64,000 nt of DNA from Mytilinidion resinicola (Eukaryota > Ascomycota > Dothideomycetes > Mytilinidiales > Mytilinidiaceae): contig NW_022985442.1 of NCBI RefSeq assembly GCF_010093595.1, positions 1,821,656 through 1,885,655 of the forward strand, given 5' to 3'. Positions within the stretch are counted from its first letter, which is position 1. Every line of letters begins with the position of its first letter. Of this stretch, positions 1-10,755 are shown one piece after another. Position numbers and translations under genes: made by a program. The notes beneath the pieces are model-generated. The model searched no databases. It worked only from the letters and a program-made list of their open reading frames with translations, and was not told the DNA's origin.

Positions 1-335
1 TCCGATTGTCTAATAGACTCGGGATGTAATGATTCTTTCAAGTTATAGGACTTTGCGTGATATAGTGACATCTCTGAACCTTGGGCGTTTAAACAAAGTT
101 TAAAGGAAAGTATAAACGCAATGGATTCAGAGATGTGGCTAGTTGTAGTGAAAGCTGTGAAGTGGAGGCCTAAAGTTGGCTAGATTCAATACGCTATTAT
201 ATTTGATGACCAAGCAGCCTTGGCTAAACTTCTTGGCCGCGTCGCAAGCGCATCAAGTTCATCCACCTAGAACTTCACTGCGATCAGTTTCAACAAATCT
301 CACGTAGACACTAGCCTCTCAACACTCTCTCCAAG
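1..335. other. Upstream region of the U1-C gene
   Basis: No coding region is visible. The last bases before the ATG at 336 are pyrimidine-rich (CTCTCAACACTCTCTCC), as is common just upstream of fungal start codons. Confidence 0.5.
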
Positions 336-1275
336 ATGCCAAAATATAAGTATAACTCTCTGAAGCTATGCGTAACGTAACTAATTTCCTCCGCACTCTT
401 CTGTAGGTCTCTCCCGAAAACTACGACTTCATCTCGAACGCGCACTGCAAGACTCTCAGACTGACAGTAGGATCAAGGCGATTATTGCGATGTCTACCTC
501 ACGCACGACTCGATGAGCGTTCGAAAAGCGCATAACAGTGGACGAAACCACTTGCGAAATGTAGTCGACTACTACCAGCGTACGTCTACCCGAGACTGAA
601 TATAAAAGTGGATGAAGGCTCATGGATATCGCAGAAATTGGCCACGAGAAAGCGCAGAGCGTCATCGACTCAATCACCTCATCGTATGCGGACGCGGGCC
701 AGCAGAACCAAAATCCGATGCTGCAATCACAACACATGGGAGGACCTGGACCCGGTGGATTTGGAGGACCCCCACCGCCGTTTGGTTTCCCTGGTGGTAA
801 TTTCTGCCCCGAAGCTGTGCAGTCGCTGAGAGAAGTTGGCTAACTCTCATATCTAGGCATGCCAGGGATGCCTCCACCGCCTTTCATGCCCCCAGGCCAA
901 GGTGGACGTGAGTTCTACGGAATTTTCGTTACACCCCATCATTTAATGTATTCAAGCTAACAGCACTTTCTCACAATAGCTGGACCGAATCGAGGTATGC
1001 CAGGCATGCCACCGAACATGCCCTTCCCGCCTCCGAACATGGGAGGAGGCCCGCCGATGCCTTTCCCTCCTTTCCCTCCGAACGCCGGTTCACCCCCAGG
1101 CGGTATGCCATTCCCTCCGCCGGGTGGCATGCCTGGTATGCCGGGAATGCCTCCTCCACACATGATGTTCCAAGGTGGACCGGGTGGACCGGGTGGACCG
1201 GGTGGACCGGGTGGACCGCCTCCGGGAGGATTCCCACCGCCAGGAATGGGTGGACCGCCGCATGGAGGACAGTGA
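336..1275 (+). CDS. YHC1: U1 small nuclear ribonucleoprotein C (U1-C)
   Basis: U1-C is a zinc-finger subunit of the U1 snRNP that stabilises the U1 snRNA:5' splice-site pairing. The single U1-type C2H2 finger is read from about 480 to 579 ([20 protein letters not shown], then [13 protein letters not shown]). An intron at 580-634 follows, and the next exon (635-796) continues [19 protein letters not shown], the family signature. Two more introns (797-856 and 908-979) lead to a Pro/Gly/Met-rich tail ending HGGQ at 1275. All these junctions keep phase. The N-terminus is the weak point. ATG CCA AAA at 336 matches the invariant MPK, and the first finger cysteine needs a T|GC split codon at the exon starting near 479, but no GT donor fits (see findings). 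The tail contains a GGP repeat. This is the fungal orthologue of human SNRPC. Confidence 0.93.
1174..1218 (+). repeat. 9-bp coding tandem repeat, five units
   Basis: Five perfect copies of GGTGGACCG lie inside the last exon of the U1-C gene and encode (Gly-Gly-Pro)n. The unit length is a multiple of three, so copy-number change would keep the frame. Confidence 0.9.
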
Positions 1276-1947
1276 GGGCCGCAACGAGCATCGAAAGGAT
1301 CGCTCCCTACAAGATACCAAGGATATTCGAATCTTTCGGTCTAAGGCTCAGATTACGGTTTTCGTACCAACAGCTAATCTCGATCTAAGATTCGAGTGCC
1401 TGTCTACGAGCTCATCCGAAAATCATGGGCCAACGGTGGTGTCTCTGCTCTGGATTCCCAGTATGAATAGTCGTGCAACTGCTCTGGGACGACGGTTCTT
1501 TCTAAGTCGGCTCTATACCATCAAAAGGAATTTCAAGGCGTTTATGTAGGATAGGGACCAGAGGGAGAAAGCCATCCGCGGAAGGGTACTCGTAGGTAGC
1601 ATTCAAATTATCAAATCAATTTTGCCTCGTGGCTTATTTGCCACAGAGACAGACCTTTCACCGTCAGTCTCACTCTCAACAGTCTGCTGAGTAATATATC
1701 TACGTCCGTAGACGACCAACGACGCTAATAACGCTTAAATCCGAGATGCTAGAAATAATTATCTCCACCGTCTCTCATAGTAAGTATCATATAAAATTGT
1801 CCAGAGTAACTACAAAACGGGCTCTAAGAGCTTCCTTCAGTTCCGCTTTAATTTGTTCGAAGCATCCCTACATCACGATTCTTCTTCTCACCTTTATTCA
1901 ACAATCATTACACCACTTCTCTACTTTCCAGAGGCCTCCATCCAGCT
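1276..1947. other. Intergenic region between U1-C and the NmrA-like gene
   Basis: I see no gene here. Open frames that run over 1175-1549 and 1746-2315 are out of frame with the flanking genes and have no recognisable protein. The last 50 bases before 1948 are pyrimidine-rich, consistent with the promoter and 5' leader of the next gene. Confidence 0.5.
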
Positions 1948-2913
1948 ATGTCCACCACACCACCCTCCTCTATCCTCCTCTTCGGCGCCGGCGAACTCGG
2001 CACCGCCATCCTCGACGCCCTCCTCCCCTACTTCCCCAACCCCCAAAACCTCACCCTCGCCGTCCGCGACCCCTCAAAATACACCTCTCTCACCCCCCAC
2101 AAAATCAACTTCCTCCCCCTCGACCTCCTCACCGCCACCCCGGCCTCCCTCGCCACCCACTTCTCCGCCTTCTCCGTCGTCATCTGCGCAAACGGCTTCG
2201 GCCTACCCCCGGGCTCGCAACTCCTCATCGCGCGCGCGGCGCTCGCCGCGGGGAAGCTGCGAAAAGAGAACGGAGAAGCGCCGCTGCGGTTTTTTCCGTG
2301 GCAATGGGGCGTTGATTACGATGTCACTGGGGATGCGGGGGGCTTGATGCCGTTATTTGGCGAGCAGTTGGCTGTGAAGGAGTTGTTGCGCGCGGAGACG
2401 ACTGAGGCGGGGGTGCAGTGGATGGTGGTGAGTACGGGAATTTTTATGAGCTTTTTGTTTGAGGGGGCGTTTGGGGTTGTGGAGACGGTTAAGGAAGAGG
2501 GGAAGGGGAAGGGGAAGGAAGTCGTGGTGAGGGCGTTGGGAGGTTGGGAGAATAGAGTTACGGTTACGACGGTGGAGGATATTGGGAGGATTGCTGCGAG
2601 GTTGGTTTGTGAGCCTAACGGGGTTGAGGCGGGGGAGAGGGTGGTTTATGCGGCTAGTCAGACGATTAGTTATGGGGAGCTGGCGGGGGTGGTGGAGAGG
2701 GTGCTCGGGAGGGGGTTGAGGAGGGAGGTGTGGAGTGTGGAGTTCCTGAAGGAGGAGCTGGGGAGGGAGCCGGAGAGTGTCATGAGGAAGTATCGGATTG
2801 TGTTTGCGGAGGGGAAAGGGGTTAGTTGGGGCGAGGAGGAGACGGTCAATAGGAGGTGGGGGATGGAGGTTACTGATGTTGAGACTTGGGCCAGGGAGAA
2901 TTATAGGGTCTGA
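1948..2913 (+). CDS. NmrA-like / isoflavone-reductase-like NAD(P)-binding protein
   Basis: Single-exon gene for 321 aa. The N-terminus forms a Rossmann first strand and glycine loop, ILLFGAGELGTAIL at residues 9-22, followed by AVRDPSKY, the usual place of the cofactor-specificity arginine. RFFPWQWGVDYDV in the middle is typical of fungal isoflavone-reductase/NmrA-like proteins (family knowledge). Such proteins are cytosolic NAD(P)H-dependent reductases or redox-sensing regulators; the substrate cannot be inferred. The ATG at 1948 is the first in frame and precedes the glycine motif by the expected 10 or so residues. Codon third positions are almost all C up to about 2225, then almost all G to the end, so the coding strand switches GC skew inside the gene. 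An all-frames-open antisense ORF at 2353-3021 is a shadow of this. Confidence 0.85.
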   Translation: MSTTPPSSILLFGAGELGTAILDALLPYFPNPQNLTLAVRDPSKYTSLTPHKINFLPLDLLTATPASLATHFSAFSVVICANGFGLPPGSQLLIARAALAAGKLRKENGEAPLRFFPWQWGVDYDVTGDAGGLMPLFGEQLAVKELLRAETTEAGVQWMVVSTGIFMSFLFEGAFGVVETVKEEGKGKGKEVVVRALGGWENRVTVTTVEDIGRIAARLVCEPNGVEAGERVVYAASQTISYGELAGVVERVLGRGLRREVWSVEFLKEELGREPESVMRKYRIVFAEGKGVSWGEEETVNRRWGMEVTDVETWARENYRV

Positions 2914-3605
2914 ACTCTTAATTTGAATTAGGTACGTTAGTAACAATACAGGGCTTAAAGATGATGTTGCGGATACCTCGAGCGAAGGCAGGCGCTTTAA
3001 TAGTGTAATGTTGTTGGACACAGGTAGGCGATTAAGAAAGCAGTAGGAAGAGTGTTAAGAGTATCCAAAAAGAATACTCCAGGAGCAAAAGACCACTCTC
3101 CTCGTGGAGAGTGTAGAAACCTCGGGCAGTTTACTCCGTGATGGACTTACTGTTTCCTCGCTGCGCCCTTTCAGACGATTCTTCGGGAAAGGGCCATGAC
3201 AAGGGCTGGATTCAACTCACAACTCTGGTAGGGACTCGTTGGTGGCGCTGAACCAACTGAGCCGACCGGCTTGCTGTTCGAGTTAGTTGAGGATTGGCAG
3301 GATTAAACCAAATATATAGACCGATTCACGGTGTCAAGCCACAATCTTTCACCTTTTGGCGTCACAGCTGTCCAGGTGGCTTGTCGCAGAGGTACTCCCA
3401 CAATATCCCGCTCGATTTGATGGCTCACACTTCAAGCTTTCTCACTGTCCAGAGTTGTATCAAGCAGTTGACGTCTTATGTCTTGATTTAAGGAGGTAAC
3501 ATGTAGGTCAGGTGACTATGAACTGCTGGAGCAGTCGTCGTATTTCAGCATCTATAACCACAAATGGGAACTTAAGAACCTTATCTTTTCTCCTTTTCTC
3601 CCTAA
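2914..3605. other. Convergent intergenic region with a tRNA-like relic
   Basis: This lies between two convergent genes. There is no convincing protein gene. On the minus strand, 3200-3270 has an A-box-like GGCTCAGTTGG and a B-box-like GTTGAATCC at about tRNA spacing, but the acceptor and T stems do not pair (see findings). Confidence 0.5.
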
Positions 3606-5040
3606 TCAGAACCTCATCACAATCTCATCTGGCTTATTCCCCAAAATCCCCTCAATCTCCTCCACCACCTCCATCGTCAGCTTCTCCACTGCCTCCAACG
3701 CCCTCACACTCCGCCAAACCTGCTCCGGCCTCGACGCCCCGGTAATCGCGCTCGAAATAGCCTCATTCTTCAGCACCCACGCCAGCGCCAACCCCGCCCG
3801 ATCTGTCCCCAGCCTCTCCGCCACCGGGCCCAGCTTTTTTACGACCTCCATCTCCTTCACCCATTTCTCGTTCCCCTCCCCCTCTCGCACCCCCTTAACC
3901 CACTTATCTTTACTAGCCCCGAGCCGACTATCCGCCGGAATCCCATCCAAATACTTCCCCGTCAACACACCCGCCTTCAACGGACTAAAGCTCGTGATCC
4001 CCATCCCGTATTCCTTGACCAAAAGCGCGTACTCGCTCTCAACCCGGTCCCGTACAAGCATGTTATATTGCGGTTGCTCCATCAGCGGCGCAATGAGCCC
4101 CAAGCGCTCTGCGACGCCGTGCGCGCGGGCGATTTCGTCGGCGCGCCATTCGGAGGTGCCCCAGTAGAGGGCCTGGCCGGTGTTGATGAGGTGGTTGAAG
4201 GCGCGGACCGTTTCTTCGATTGGGGTGTGGCGATCTGGGCGGTGGGCGTAGACGAGGTCCACGTAGGGGAGCTGGAGGCGGGTGAGAGAGGAGGCGAGGC
4301 CTTCGAGGATGTGTTTGCGGGAGAGACCGGTGTTGTTGACGGGGTTGGTGCCGTGGGCGGCGCCCCAATAAATCTGGGGGCATGAATTTGGGTTCAAGGG
4401 GTTTTTATGATTATGGCATATAGGAAATTTAAAACAAAGATTGGAGAAGATGAATGACTTAGAAGAATGTGTATAAATCTCTCTTTTAGACTGCTTGAGA
4501 TATAGGATGAGAGATCTTATTCACGAAAGCACGAAATGAGTAATATACGACTTGCTTAAATAGAACAAATAAAGAAACTGAAGCCACTTTCAAGGAGTAC
4601 CAAAAACACTCACTTTAGTTGAAACAACAACATCATTCCGCTTCCACCCAAACTTCTTGATCGCCCTTCCCATCACCCTCTCGCTCTCACCATCCTGATA
4701 GCCTTCTGCACAGTCGAAGAAGTTGATTCCGGCATCATATGCTGCTCTTAGGCATGCATAGGTACCATCTGTAGGTAAACTTATCCGTTTAGCGAATGCG
4801 CCTTGTGGCTTAGAAACCGAGATTAATAACGAAAACATCACGTGATCATAATACAATCGGGAAGCTTAATTCAAACGAAACGCCACTGAACATACCTTCA
4901 TCCACATGTCCACCATACGTAAGCCATCCTCCAAGTGAAATGGCAGAGACCTGCAGTCCGGAGCGTCCGAGGAACCGGTACTGCATTTTGGGGAGGTCTG
5001 TTGGCATGGATGCCATGTTTGCATTGATTTCCGTAATCAA
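3606..5040 (-). CDS. Aldo/keto reductase, Kv-channel beta-subunit-like
   Basis: Three exons: 4896-5040, 4614-4768 and 3606-4373 (introns 127 and 240 bp, phases 1 and 0), giving 355 aa, the normal length. Exon 1 encodes YRFLGRSGLQVSAISLGGW, the AKR N-terminus. Exon 2 encodes DAGINFFDCAEGY with the catalytic Asp and Tyr and ends in VVSTK with the catalytic Lys. Exon 3 starts IYWGAAHG, then NNTGLSRKHI, and holds VYAHRPD with the catalytic His. The C-terminal SSAITGASRPEQ matches the NADPH-binding segment of the family. Such enzymes reduce aldehydes or ketones with NADPH; the Kv-beta-like group is the best match, but the substrate is unknown. A second in-frame Met (MASMPTDL) lies eight residues after the first ATG. 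The third exon shows the same skew switch as the NmrA-like gene (C-ending codons first, G-ending later). Confidence 0.92.
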
Positions 5041-5797
5041 AAATATAGATTCAACTTTTCTAGTGCGTCATGTGTTTCCGAAGGTAGAACTGAGATGCTG
5101 CAGGGTAGCTTTATATCGGCCAAGAAAAGCGGGATAGTGGGGAGATCGAGACCCGGATAGAGTACCGGAAGAGGATGCTGCGGAGTGGCTGCCCCGCTTT
5201 GGGATAGGGATAGCTCGGGCTGAAGATTATTTAGCGGAATGCCTTTTTGAGTGTTGTGGTTGTATGTTGGATAGAGGCGGGGGATTCTTGAGGCTTCTAG
5301 ATCGAAACGAGATCGATATCGTGAGAATTGAGACTACGCTTGACTTTTGGGACCATTTTAGACTTCTTAGTATGATCTGCAGAGACGAAATCAGCTTTGT
5401 TAGTGATTGCTGGACCCGAATGCTGGATTCATGCCATCATAGTGTGTCCTGTACTTGGGAGCTCGCCGTAAAGCACTTCCGTTGTTGCTCGGAAGGGATG
5501 ACCAGAAGGTTTAGTTGCAATTTGGCCTAGTGGCGTTCTCCATATTTGGAGATGAGTAACCAAAATACCAGTGTACCAATGCCATAAGCCAAACCATGCA
5601 AACCGAAAGCAATGCAAGGCTCAAAGACAACCAAAAATTTGGTGTTGTAAAATGCAGTCCAAAACTCCCAGAAGTCGTGAACAAGAGTCTGACATCGTAA
5701 TGTCATTAAGTCGTTGCCCAATCCCGCCTATCAACAGCCTTCGCAACCCTTCTACATCTGAGTCCGAAGACTCGACGACTCCACTACTCTAATTCCC
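5041..5797. other. Intergenic region upstream of the aldo/keto reductase gene
   Basis: Small open frames at 5264-5530 and on the minus strand at 5429-5721 have no recognisable content and probably arise by chance. I see no RNA gene. Confidence 0.45.
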
Positions 5798-6487
5798 CTA
5801 CATGCCCTCTTCCAAGCTATCCCTCACACACTTCCTCACACGCTTCTTGAACTCCTTCGGGTCGTCTCTCCACAGTGTCGCGGCCTCGACATTCGCTGGG
5901 CTTTCGTCGTTGGGTGACGAGAGCATGCTGATAACGGATAGCAGGATGGATTCCGGGGTCTGAACTGGGGACCATCGTTCGGCGGCTGACTCGTAGCCAT
6001 ATTTATCTTCCTCTGGTGGGTGCAAGATGCTAATGCACACTTCACCGGATTTGTAGACTGATTGAGCGAGCGGTGTCAATAGGAGTTCGAGCTAAGGAAT
6101 GTTATGAGAGGTGAATACGTACTATTAGGGTGGAAGATTGGTGTCTCGAACTTCATCTTGGGGGGCAGGAGCGGGTATTCCTTAGGGAAGGTCAGGCGAG
6201 CGCGGAAGAATCCTCCTGTTTCAGTCCTCAGTCTTGATACTCTCAGCTCTATGTCCTATGCCTTCGATGCCTTCCTTTCGTCGGGCAAAGTCCGTCGCGA
6301 GTTGTGAGAAATGTATAGAGCACTGACCTCCATAGAACTTGCACTCGTCGTTGATCATGAGCATGACCTCCCACTCAAAGACGTTACTGTCCACCAATCC
6401 ACAGCTGATGCCTGGAATGTCCTTGTCCCCCTGCATCTGCTTCAGCTGCCGGCCTAGCAGCCCGGCGGCCGCGGACGAGCTTGCCAT
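5798..6487 (-). CDS. ubc15: Ubiquitin-conjugating enzyme E2, UBE2G1/Ubc15 class
   Basis: Three exons: 6328-6487, 6123-6215 and 5798-6057, all junctions in phase, giving 170 aa, the usual size of this class. Exon 1 starts MASSSAAAGLLGRQLKQMQ and runs through GLVDSNVFEWEV. Exon 2 encodes FPKEYPLLPPKMKF, the E2 core, and ends in HPN. Exon 3 opens YKSGEVCISILH with the active-site Cys, followed by the acidic-loop insertion (HPPEEDKYGYES) that marks Ubc7/UBE2G/Cdc34-type E2s. SPANVEA and FKKRVRKCVR fit the UBE2G1/S. pombe Ubc15 branch better than yeast Ubc7, though the two are close. The enzyme accepts ubiquitin from E1 and passes it to E3 ligases. An upstream in-frame Met at 6544 would add 19 residues with no family match, so the ATG at 6487 was chosen. 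Confidence 0.93.
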
Positions 6488-8230
6488 GCCCCACGCCTGT
6501 GTTTGTTTGTATGCGAAGCTCGTCTCGAATCGGGGATCGAGCACCTAAGCTGGTTGTTGTGTGGAAGTGTGGTATCCTAGTGGTGTGAAAAGAGGGGAGC
6601 CGGTTTGTATGTCTGGGGAAGGAAGTTGGGCGAAGCTTTATAGGTCCCAAAGTGGTGAAGTGCAGGTGGCGGCGGGGTTCTCGTGCCAATAAGGGAATTC
6701 GAGGCGGTGGATGCAAGGCAGGCGAGGGAAGCTGAGGGAATGAGAACAAGTGGAGGTTGTATTGTACGTTGTCGGTAGAAAAGGCAGATTTGATTGAGTG
6801 AAAGTGTCCGCGGACTAGTTGAAGAAGTTACAAAGGTACCGAGGAGTGTATCGCGAACGGACTGTCATCGGGATGAGCCTCGGTGCCAAGAGCTCAGCCG
6901 GCCCGATGCCCTAGATGCCAACTTCCTCCGTTTCAACATCATCTCATCTGCCTCACATTAGAATTTCAGGTACTTTCCGATCAACAAATAAGCTAAGGAC
7001 GCTTCATACGAGTGCACTACATCCCAAGGATCTTATCCACTTTTTCTAAATTGCCTCATCAAAAGTCGTTTTCTTCTCTCGATGACTTTCATTCACCGGG
7101 CAGTTCTAGGCAGTACACTCTCGGCGTACACTTTTCGGCTTTGTAGGCGCACAAGCCAGGACCTAAGTGTAGATACCTAAACATATAGAATACATGCGGC
7201 CCAAGCTCGGAATCTTTATGGACAGTCAGGCTTCATTGAACATAGAGTGGCAGTCTCCTATAACTCCGTCTGAGGTGGTCCGAAAAGTCATCAAACGTGT
7301 GACACCTGATGTTTCCTAAATCATGATAACGTGCCAGGGGGCCTCAAGCAGTGCCAGCCTAGTGTACATGGACCTAGGGTAAGTGTCTACCTAGAAGAAG
7401 ATTTAGAATATGATCACCAATTCTTAGACTGACACTATAGAGCCTGCTACTACCACGAAAGTGCCGTGGTGGAGGTGCATCCAGCTCCGCAAAAAGTGTA
7501 CGATGAGAGTGTGCTGCCCTGAGACGGCCCGTTCATTCACGCTCCTCAGTAGCAACAAGGTGAATAGCGCCCTTGCTCCTCAAACATTGTTTTTGCGTCT
7601 ATGATGCTCTTTCATCATGTAGACAAGCAGTACATAATTAAGGGGTCCCGGTAGATTCTAGCTTCATTCAAGATGCGGTAAGTTTATTTTGCATTTCTAC
7701 CCTTCACTGACCTAAAGTCCTGTCGATATCCTACTTCATTTACAGTACTAGGTCATAAGTCTGGGCACCCGGATATACCACTGCACGAGTTCCACTCTTG
7801 ATCGCTCGGTAGCACCGTAAGGAGTTGCCCAGCTAGCATGTAGCCGGCCCGTCAAAAGGCTGCCCAGTCTCCACTGTGTTGTCGTTGACTTCGTGTTCAG
7901 AGTTCTGAAAGCCCATAGGGGCACCCCAAGGAGTGGTGAGAGGGGGCCCAAACCTATGTCGCAGGACTGTAGTCCCATTGTCTTATCGAGACCTCTCAAT
8001 CTTTGCCCGTTACATCCGTATTTCATCCATTCATTGCCGCCAGATTCCTTCAGTAAGCGTCCTCCATGTCCTCCACCTCCTCGCCCTCATCGTGGTGCGA
8101 CCCCTCCTCCTGCGTCTGGCCTGCCGATGCCATTGAAGCCAGACAAGGCTGTACCGAGGCCAGGAATCGTTGAAAAGACGCCTCCGCATCCTCACTGTTC
8201 CTCGATCGCTTTTCCATTCTTCCCGCACCA
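6488..8230. other. Gene-poor region between the E2 and small-ORF loci
   Basis: Apart from the degenerate repeat at 7742-7840, I see no supported gene in about 1.7 kb. Short ORFs on both strands at 7748-8230 overlap each other and lack family motifs. Confidence 0.45.
7742..7840 (-). repeat. Dispersed degenerate repeat, copy A
   Basis: Read on the minus strand from CATGCTAGCT at 7840 to TAGTACT near 7743, this aligns end to end with 24740-24844. A core (GTGCAGNGG, then ATATCCGNGT, then CCCANACT) is also shared with 26041-26088. Differences are mostly transitions. It looks like a relic of a dispersed element; the family is unknown to me. Confidence 0.7.
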
Positions 8231-8542
8231 TCAAGTGCCGGCGGCGCAGCCGAGCTGGGTCCAGTGCTCGTTGCTTCTCTCTGCTTCAGTTGCATTGTCC
8301 ATTGGTGTGTCGAACTGGCGATGGGGATTTTGTTTCCTTGCTGGCCTTTCGGCAGGTGCTGGTCTTGGAGGAGGTCTTGGTTGCCTATCAACACGTGTTG
8401 GGCGTGGCTGAGTTGTAGGCCCTGATGGCCGAGTCGTGCGTCCTGATGGTGTTCTTCCCGATGTTCCACTCCCGCTCGCAGTCGGTGGGCTTGGTTCCTG
8501 GGGCCGTTTGCATTTATCTTCTGAAGGAGTGTTGTCGGACAT
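8231..8542 (-). CDS. Possible small Pro/Thr-rich protein
   Basis: Doubtful. An ATG at 8542 opens a frame (MSDNTPSEDKCKRPQEPS, then Pro/Arg/Thr-rich) that stops at 8231. A second minus-strand frame overlapping it and ending at 8050 has an acidic, more protein-like tail (SEDAEASFQRFLASVQPC, later EEGSHHDEGEEVEDMEDAY). Together they could be one gene joined by an unrecognised intron or broken by a frameshift, but I found no convincing donor/acceptor pair. No family was recognised. Confidence 0.3.
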   Translation of the reverse strand: MSDNTPSEDKCKRPQEPSPPTASGSGTSGRTPSGRTTRPSGPTTQPRPTRVDRQPRPPPRPAPAERPARKQNPHRQFDTPMDNATEAERSNEHWTQLGCAAGT

Positions 8543-8856
8543 CGTGAGAGTTAGGTCCACCGACTGGACTGATTGGAAAGGGTGACACCAAACAAGATGA
8601 AGTCAAGGTTAGTTCAAAGGATGAGCAAGCGTAGGATTATTTCAAGCCAAAAAAAAAGCACGGTTCACACGTCCCAAACCAACTGTTAGCTTGCTACTAC
8701 TATCATGTACCTACAGAAACCATCCGGTGAGAATTGGAAAGCGTTCACGCGTCGTAGTCATTCAAGAGATACTCCCGTGATCCTAAAGCTATGTCAAACC
8801 ACGATCATTTCAAATTCGTTTTAGCGCCTTTCCTTCCATGCTGTAGAACCGTCCTC

Positions 8857-10203
8857 TCAAGCCCCCTTTCCATCAGAGTCTTCTTTCTTAACCTGGGGAA
8901 CATCCTCCTTCTTCACATTCACAGCTACCGCTCCCGCTTCCGGATGCTGCGACGCATCCTCGCTCTCCGCTTTCTCATCCTTCTCAGTTTCAAGAGCAAT
9001 AGGCGTGCTTTGGACAGCTGCAGGTGTATTGGAGCGGGTCCTAGACTCCAAAGACCTTCTGGAACTTTCTGACGCCGACGCGGCGTAAGAGTCTGCTCCC
9101 GCTTTTGATTTCTTTCGGGCAGGTGTACCAGTTGGACTAACTTTATACTCAGATACGCTAGTGAGCATAGAATTTGTGTCAGGGATCGTGTTCTGCGCGG
9201 TTCCAGAGACAGGGAGTGTGACGGCCCCACCAGGAGCGGCCTGCCCAAAACCCGGAACGTACTGTCGTAGTATCGAAATGTCAGCACGCGGCGGCCTCGG
9301 TGAGGTTGCTGCAAGAGTGTTGGCGGCAGGAGATGCTGGCGGAGGTGTTCCATGACTGAGTCGTCCAACTTGCTTTAGTCCTCCAAAGGAACTACGCATG
9401 GTTGTCTTCTGAGGAGCAGGCGATGGCAACGCACCGCCCGGACCCTCTGCATTCCTACGACCCGTCTCTCCACTACCTTAGGGTAGTACAGGAGCTGGCG
9501 GAGTGGATGTCTGGATCGGTGAAGCGGGTTGGGGCATCCGCAATAGTTCTGGAGCGGCCGTGACAGCCTCCTCTTGCGTCAAGTGCAGATCTACACAAAC
9601 AACTCGGATACGAGTTGCTACTTGGAAAGCAGTAATATCGGAGATTTGCCCGGATTTCTTGGGGAGGAATTTGTCGATTGTGGATTGCATGTGAACTTGC
9701 AAAGCGTTTAAATCAATTTTTTCTCCGATTGGGGTGCCTGATGCAGGACCAGTTTCTGCACTACTCTCCATAATTTGCTGGCCTTCACCATCTTTCGTGT
9801 CGACGAATGGGTCCCCTCCCACTCTATCATCCTTCGCGCTCACGCTCGCGCTCGGAGAACCCATTCGCATCGTCTTATGCTTTCTCTTCTCTTCCGCTGA
9901 CGGCGGCGAGTTGTCGTGCTTGCTCGGATGCGGCGTAGCAGCTCGATCGGCGACAGACTGCAGGGCACTACTAGGGGTATCGGGTGCCGGCGTCTCGACG
10001 TCTATCGGTGCATCATTTGTTCCATTCTTCGGCGTAGCTTTCGTTTCGAATCTAGGGGAGGGGGCGGGAGCAGGTCTCTCTGATAGTGTACGCTCCGGTT
10101 TGGGGGTTCCGGGGTCCTTGGTAGAAAGATCATTTTTCAATGTGTCACTCGGAGAAGGATTGGCGGAAGGGTTAGAGTCGGGCATGGTGGCTGATTTGCG
10201 CAT
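8857..10203 (-). CDS. Uncharacterised disordered Ser/Pro/Thr-rich protein
   Basis: Two exons, 9490-10203 and 8857-9408, separated by an 81-bp intron (donor GTACTA, acceptor CTCAG, phase 0), give about 421 aa. Most of the sequence is low complexity and rich in Ser, Pro, Thr, Ala and charged residues. The most ordered segment is near residues 175-225 (GEKIDLNALQVHMQSTIDKF, then ISDITAFQVATRIRVVCVDL), which looks helical and may be the only folded part. The C-terminus is Lys/Glu-rich with VKKEDVPQVKKED. No domain was recognised and no function is proposed. A second Met (MPDSN) at 10185 is an alternative start. It is on the same strand as the VWA gene upstream and about 550 bp from it. Confidence 0.7.
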
Positions 10204-10755
10204 AAGGTGTTGTGGTTAAGATAAGAAGACGGAAAGAGGGCTGTCTGTCAAGCTTGTGACTGAAAGGAAGGTGAGAGCAGACTATGTATTTAAGCTAGAT
10301 ATGACTGCGGTTTGTATAGCTAAAAAGTCAAACCGCTAGTTGCGGATCGTTCGAGACAAGCAATGTCGAGGAAACGTCTCGTAGAGTTGGGAAGTACTCA
10401 TACGTTCAGTACAGCACGAATAGAACTGAAAAGTGCCATCATTTATGATAGCGGAAGAAGCTTACTAAACAACGTATGTATTGAGGGTAGGATGTACCCT
10501 TCTTGAGCCAGTTGATAGTATGGAAAGGTTCCATGATGGGACATGATGTCGAGTCTCTTTATGCTCTGTGGTATACGACCCGCATGTCATAGCTTCCACC
10601 CGCGGATACCGTCTGGCAAACAATGGGAAAATAATACTTACCTATGTTTTCCAGCGATGGAAGCCTAAGGCGAATGTTTCTCCAAGAGAAACATCCGATA
10701 CACTAAAGTTATTGGAATAGGGTCATGCGATTCTGATACCTGAGTCTTCCTCCTT
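10204..10755. other. Intergenic region, disordered-protein promoter side
   Basis: No gene is visible. It holds the 5' flank of the 10203 gene and the 3' flank of the VWA gene. Confidence 0.45.

Noticed and set aside
2353..3021. 222-codon antisense frame opposite the NmrA-like gene
   Set aside because: It exists because the coding strand is G-rich there; its Pro/Leu/His composition is that of a shadow frame.
1948..5040. NmrA-like reductase and aldo/keto reductase as a metabolic cluster
   Set aside because: Two convergent reductases without a synthase, transporter or regulator nearby are not enough to propose a biosynthetic cluster.
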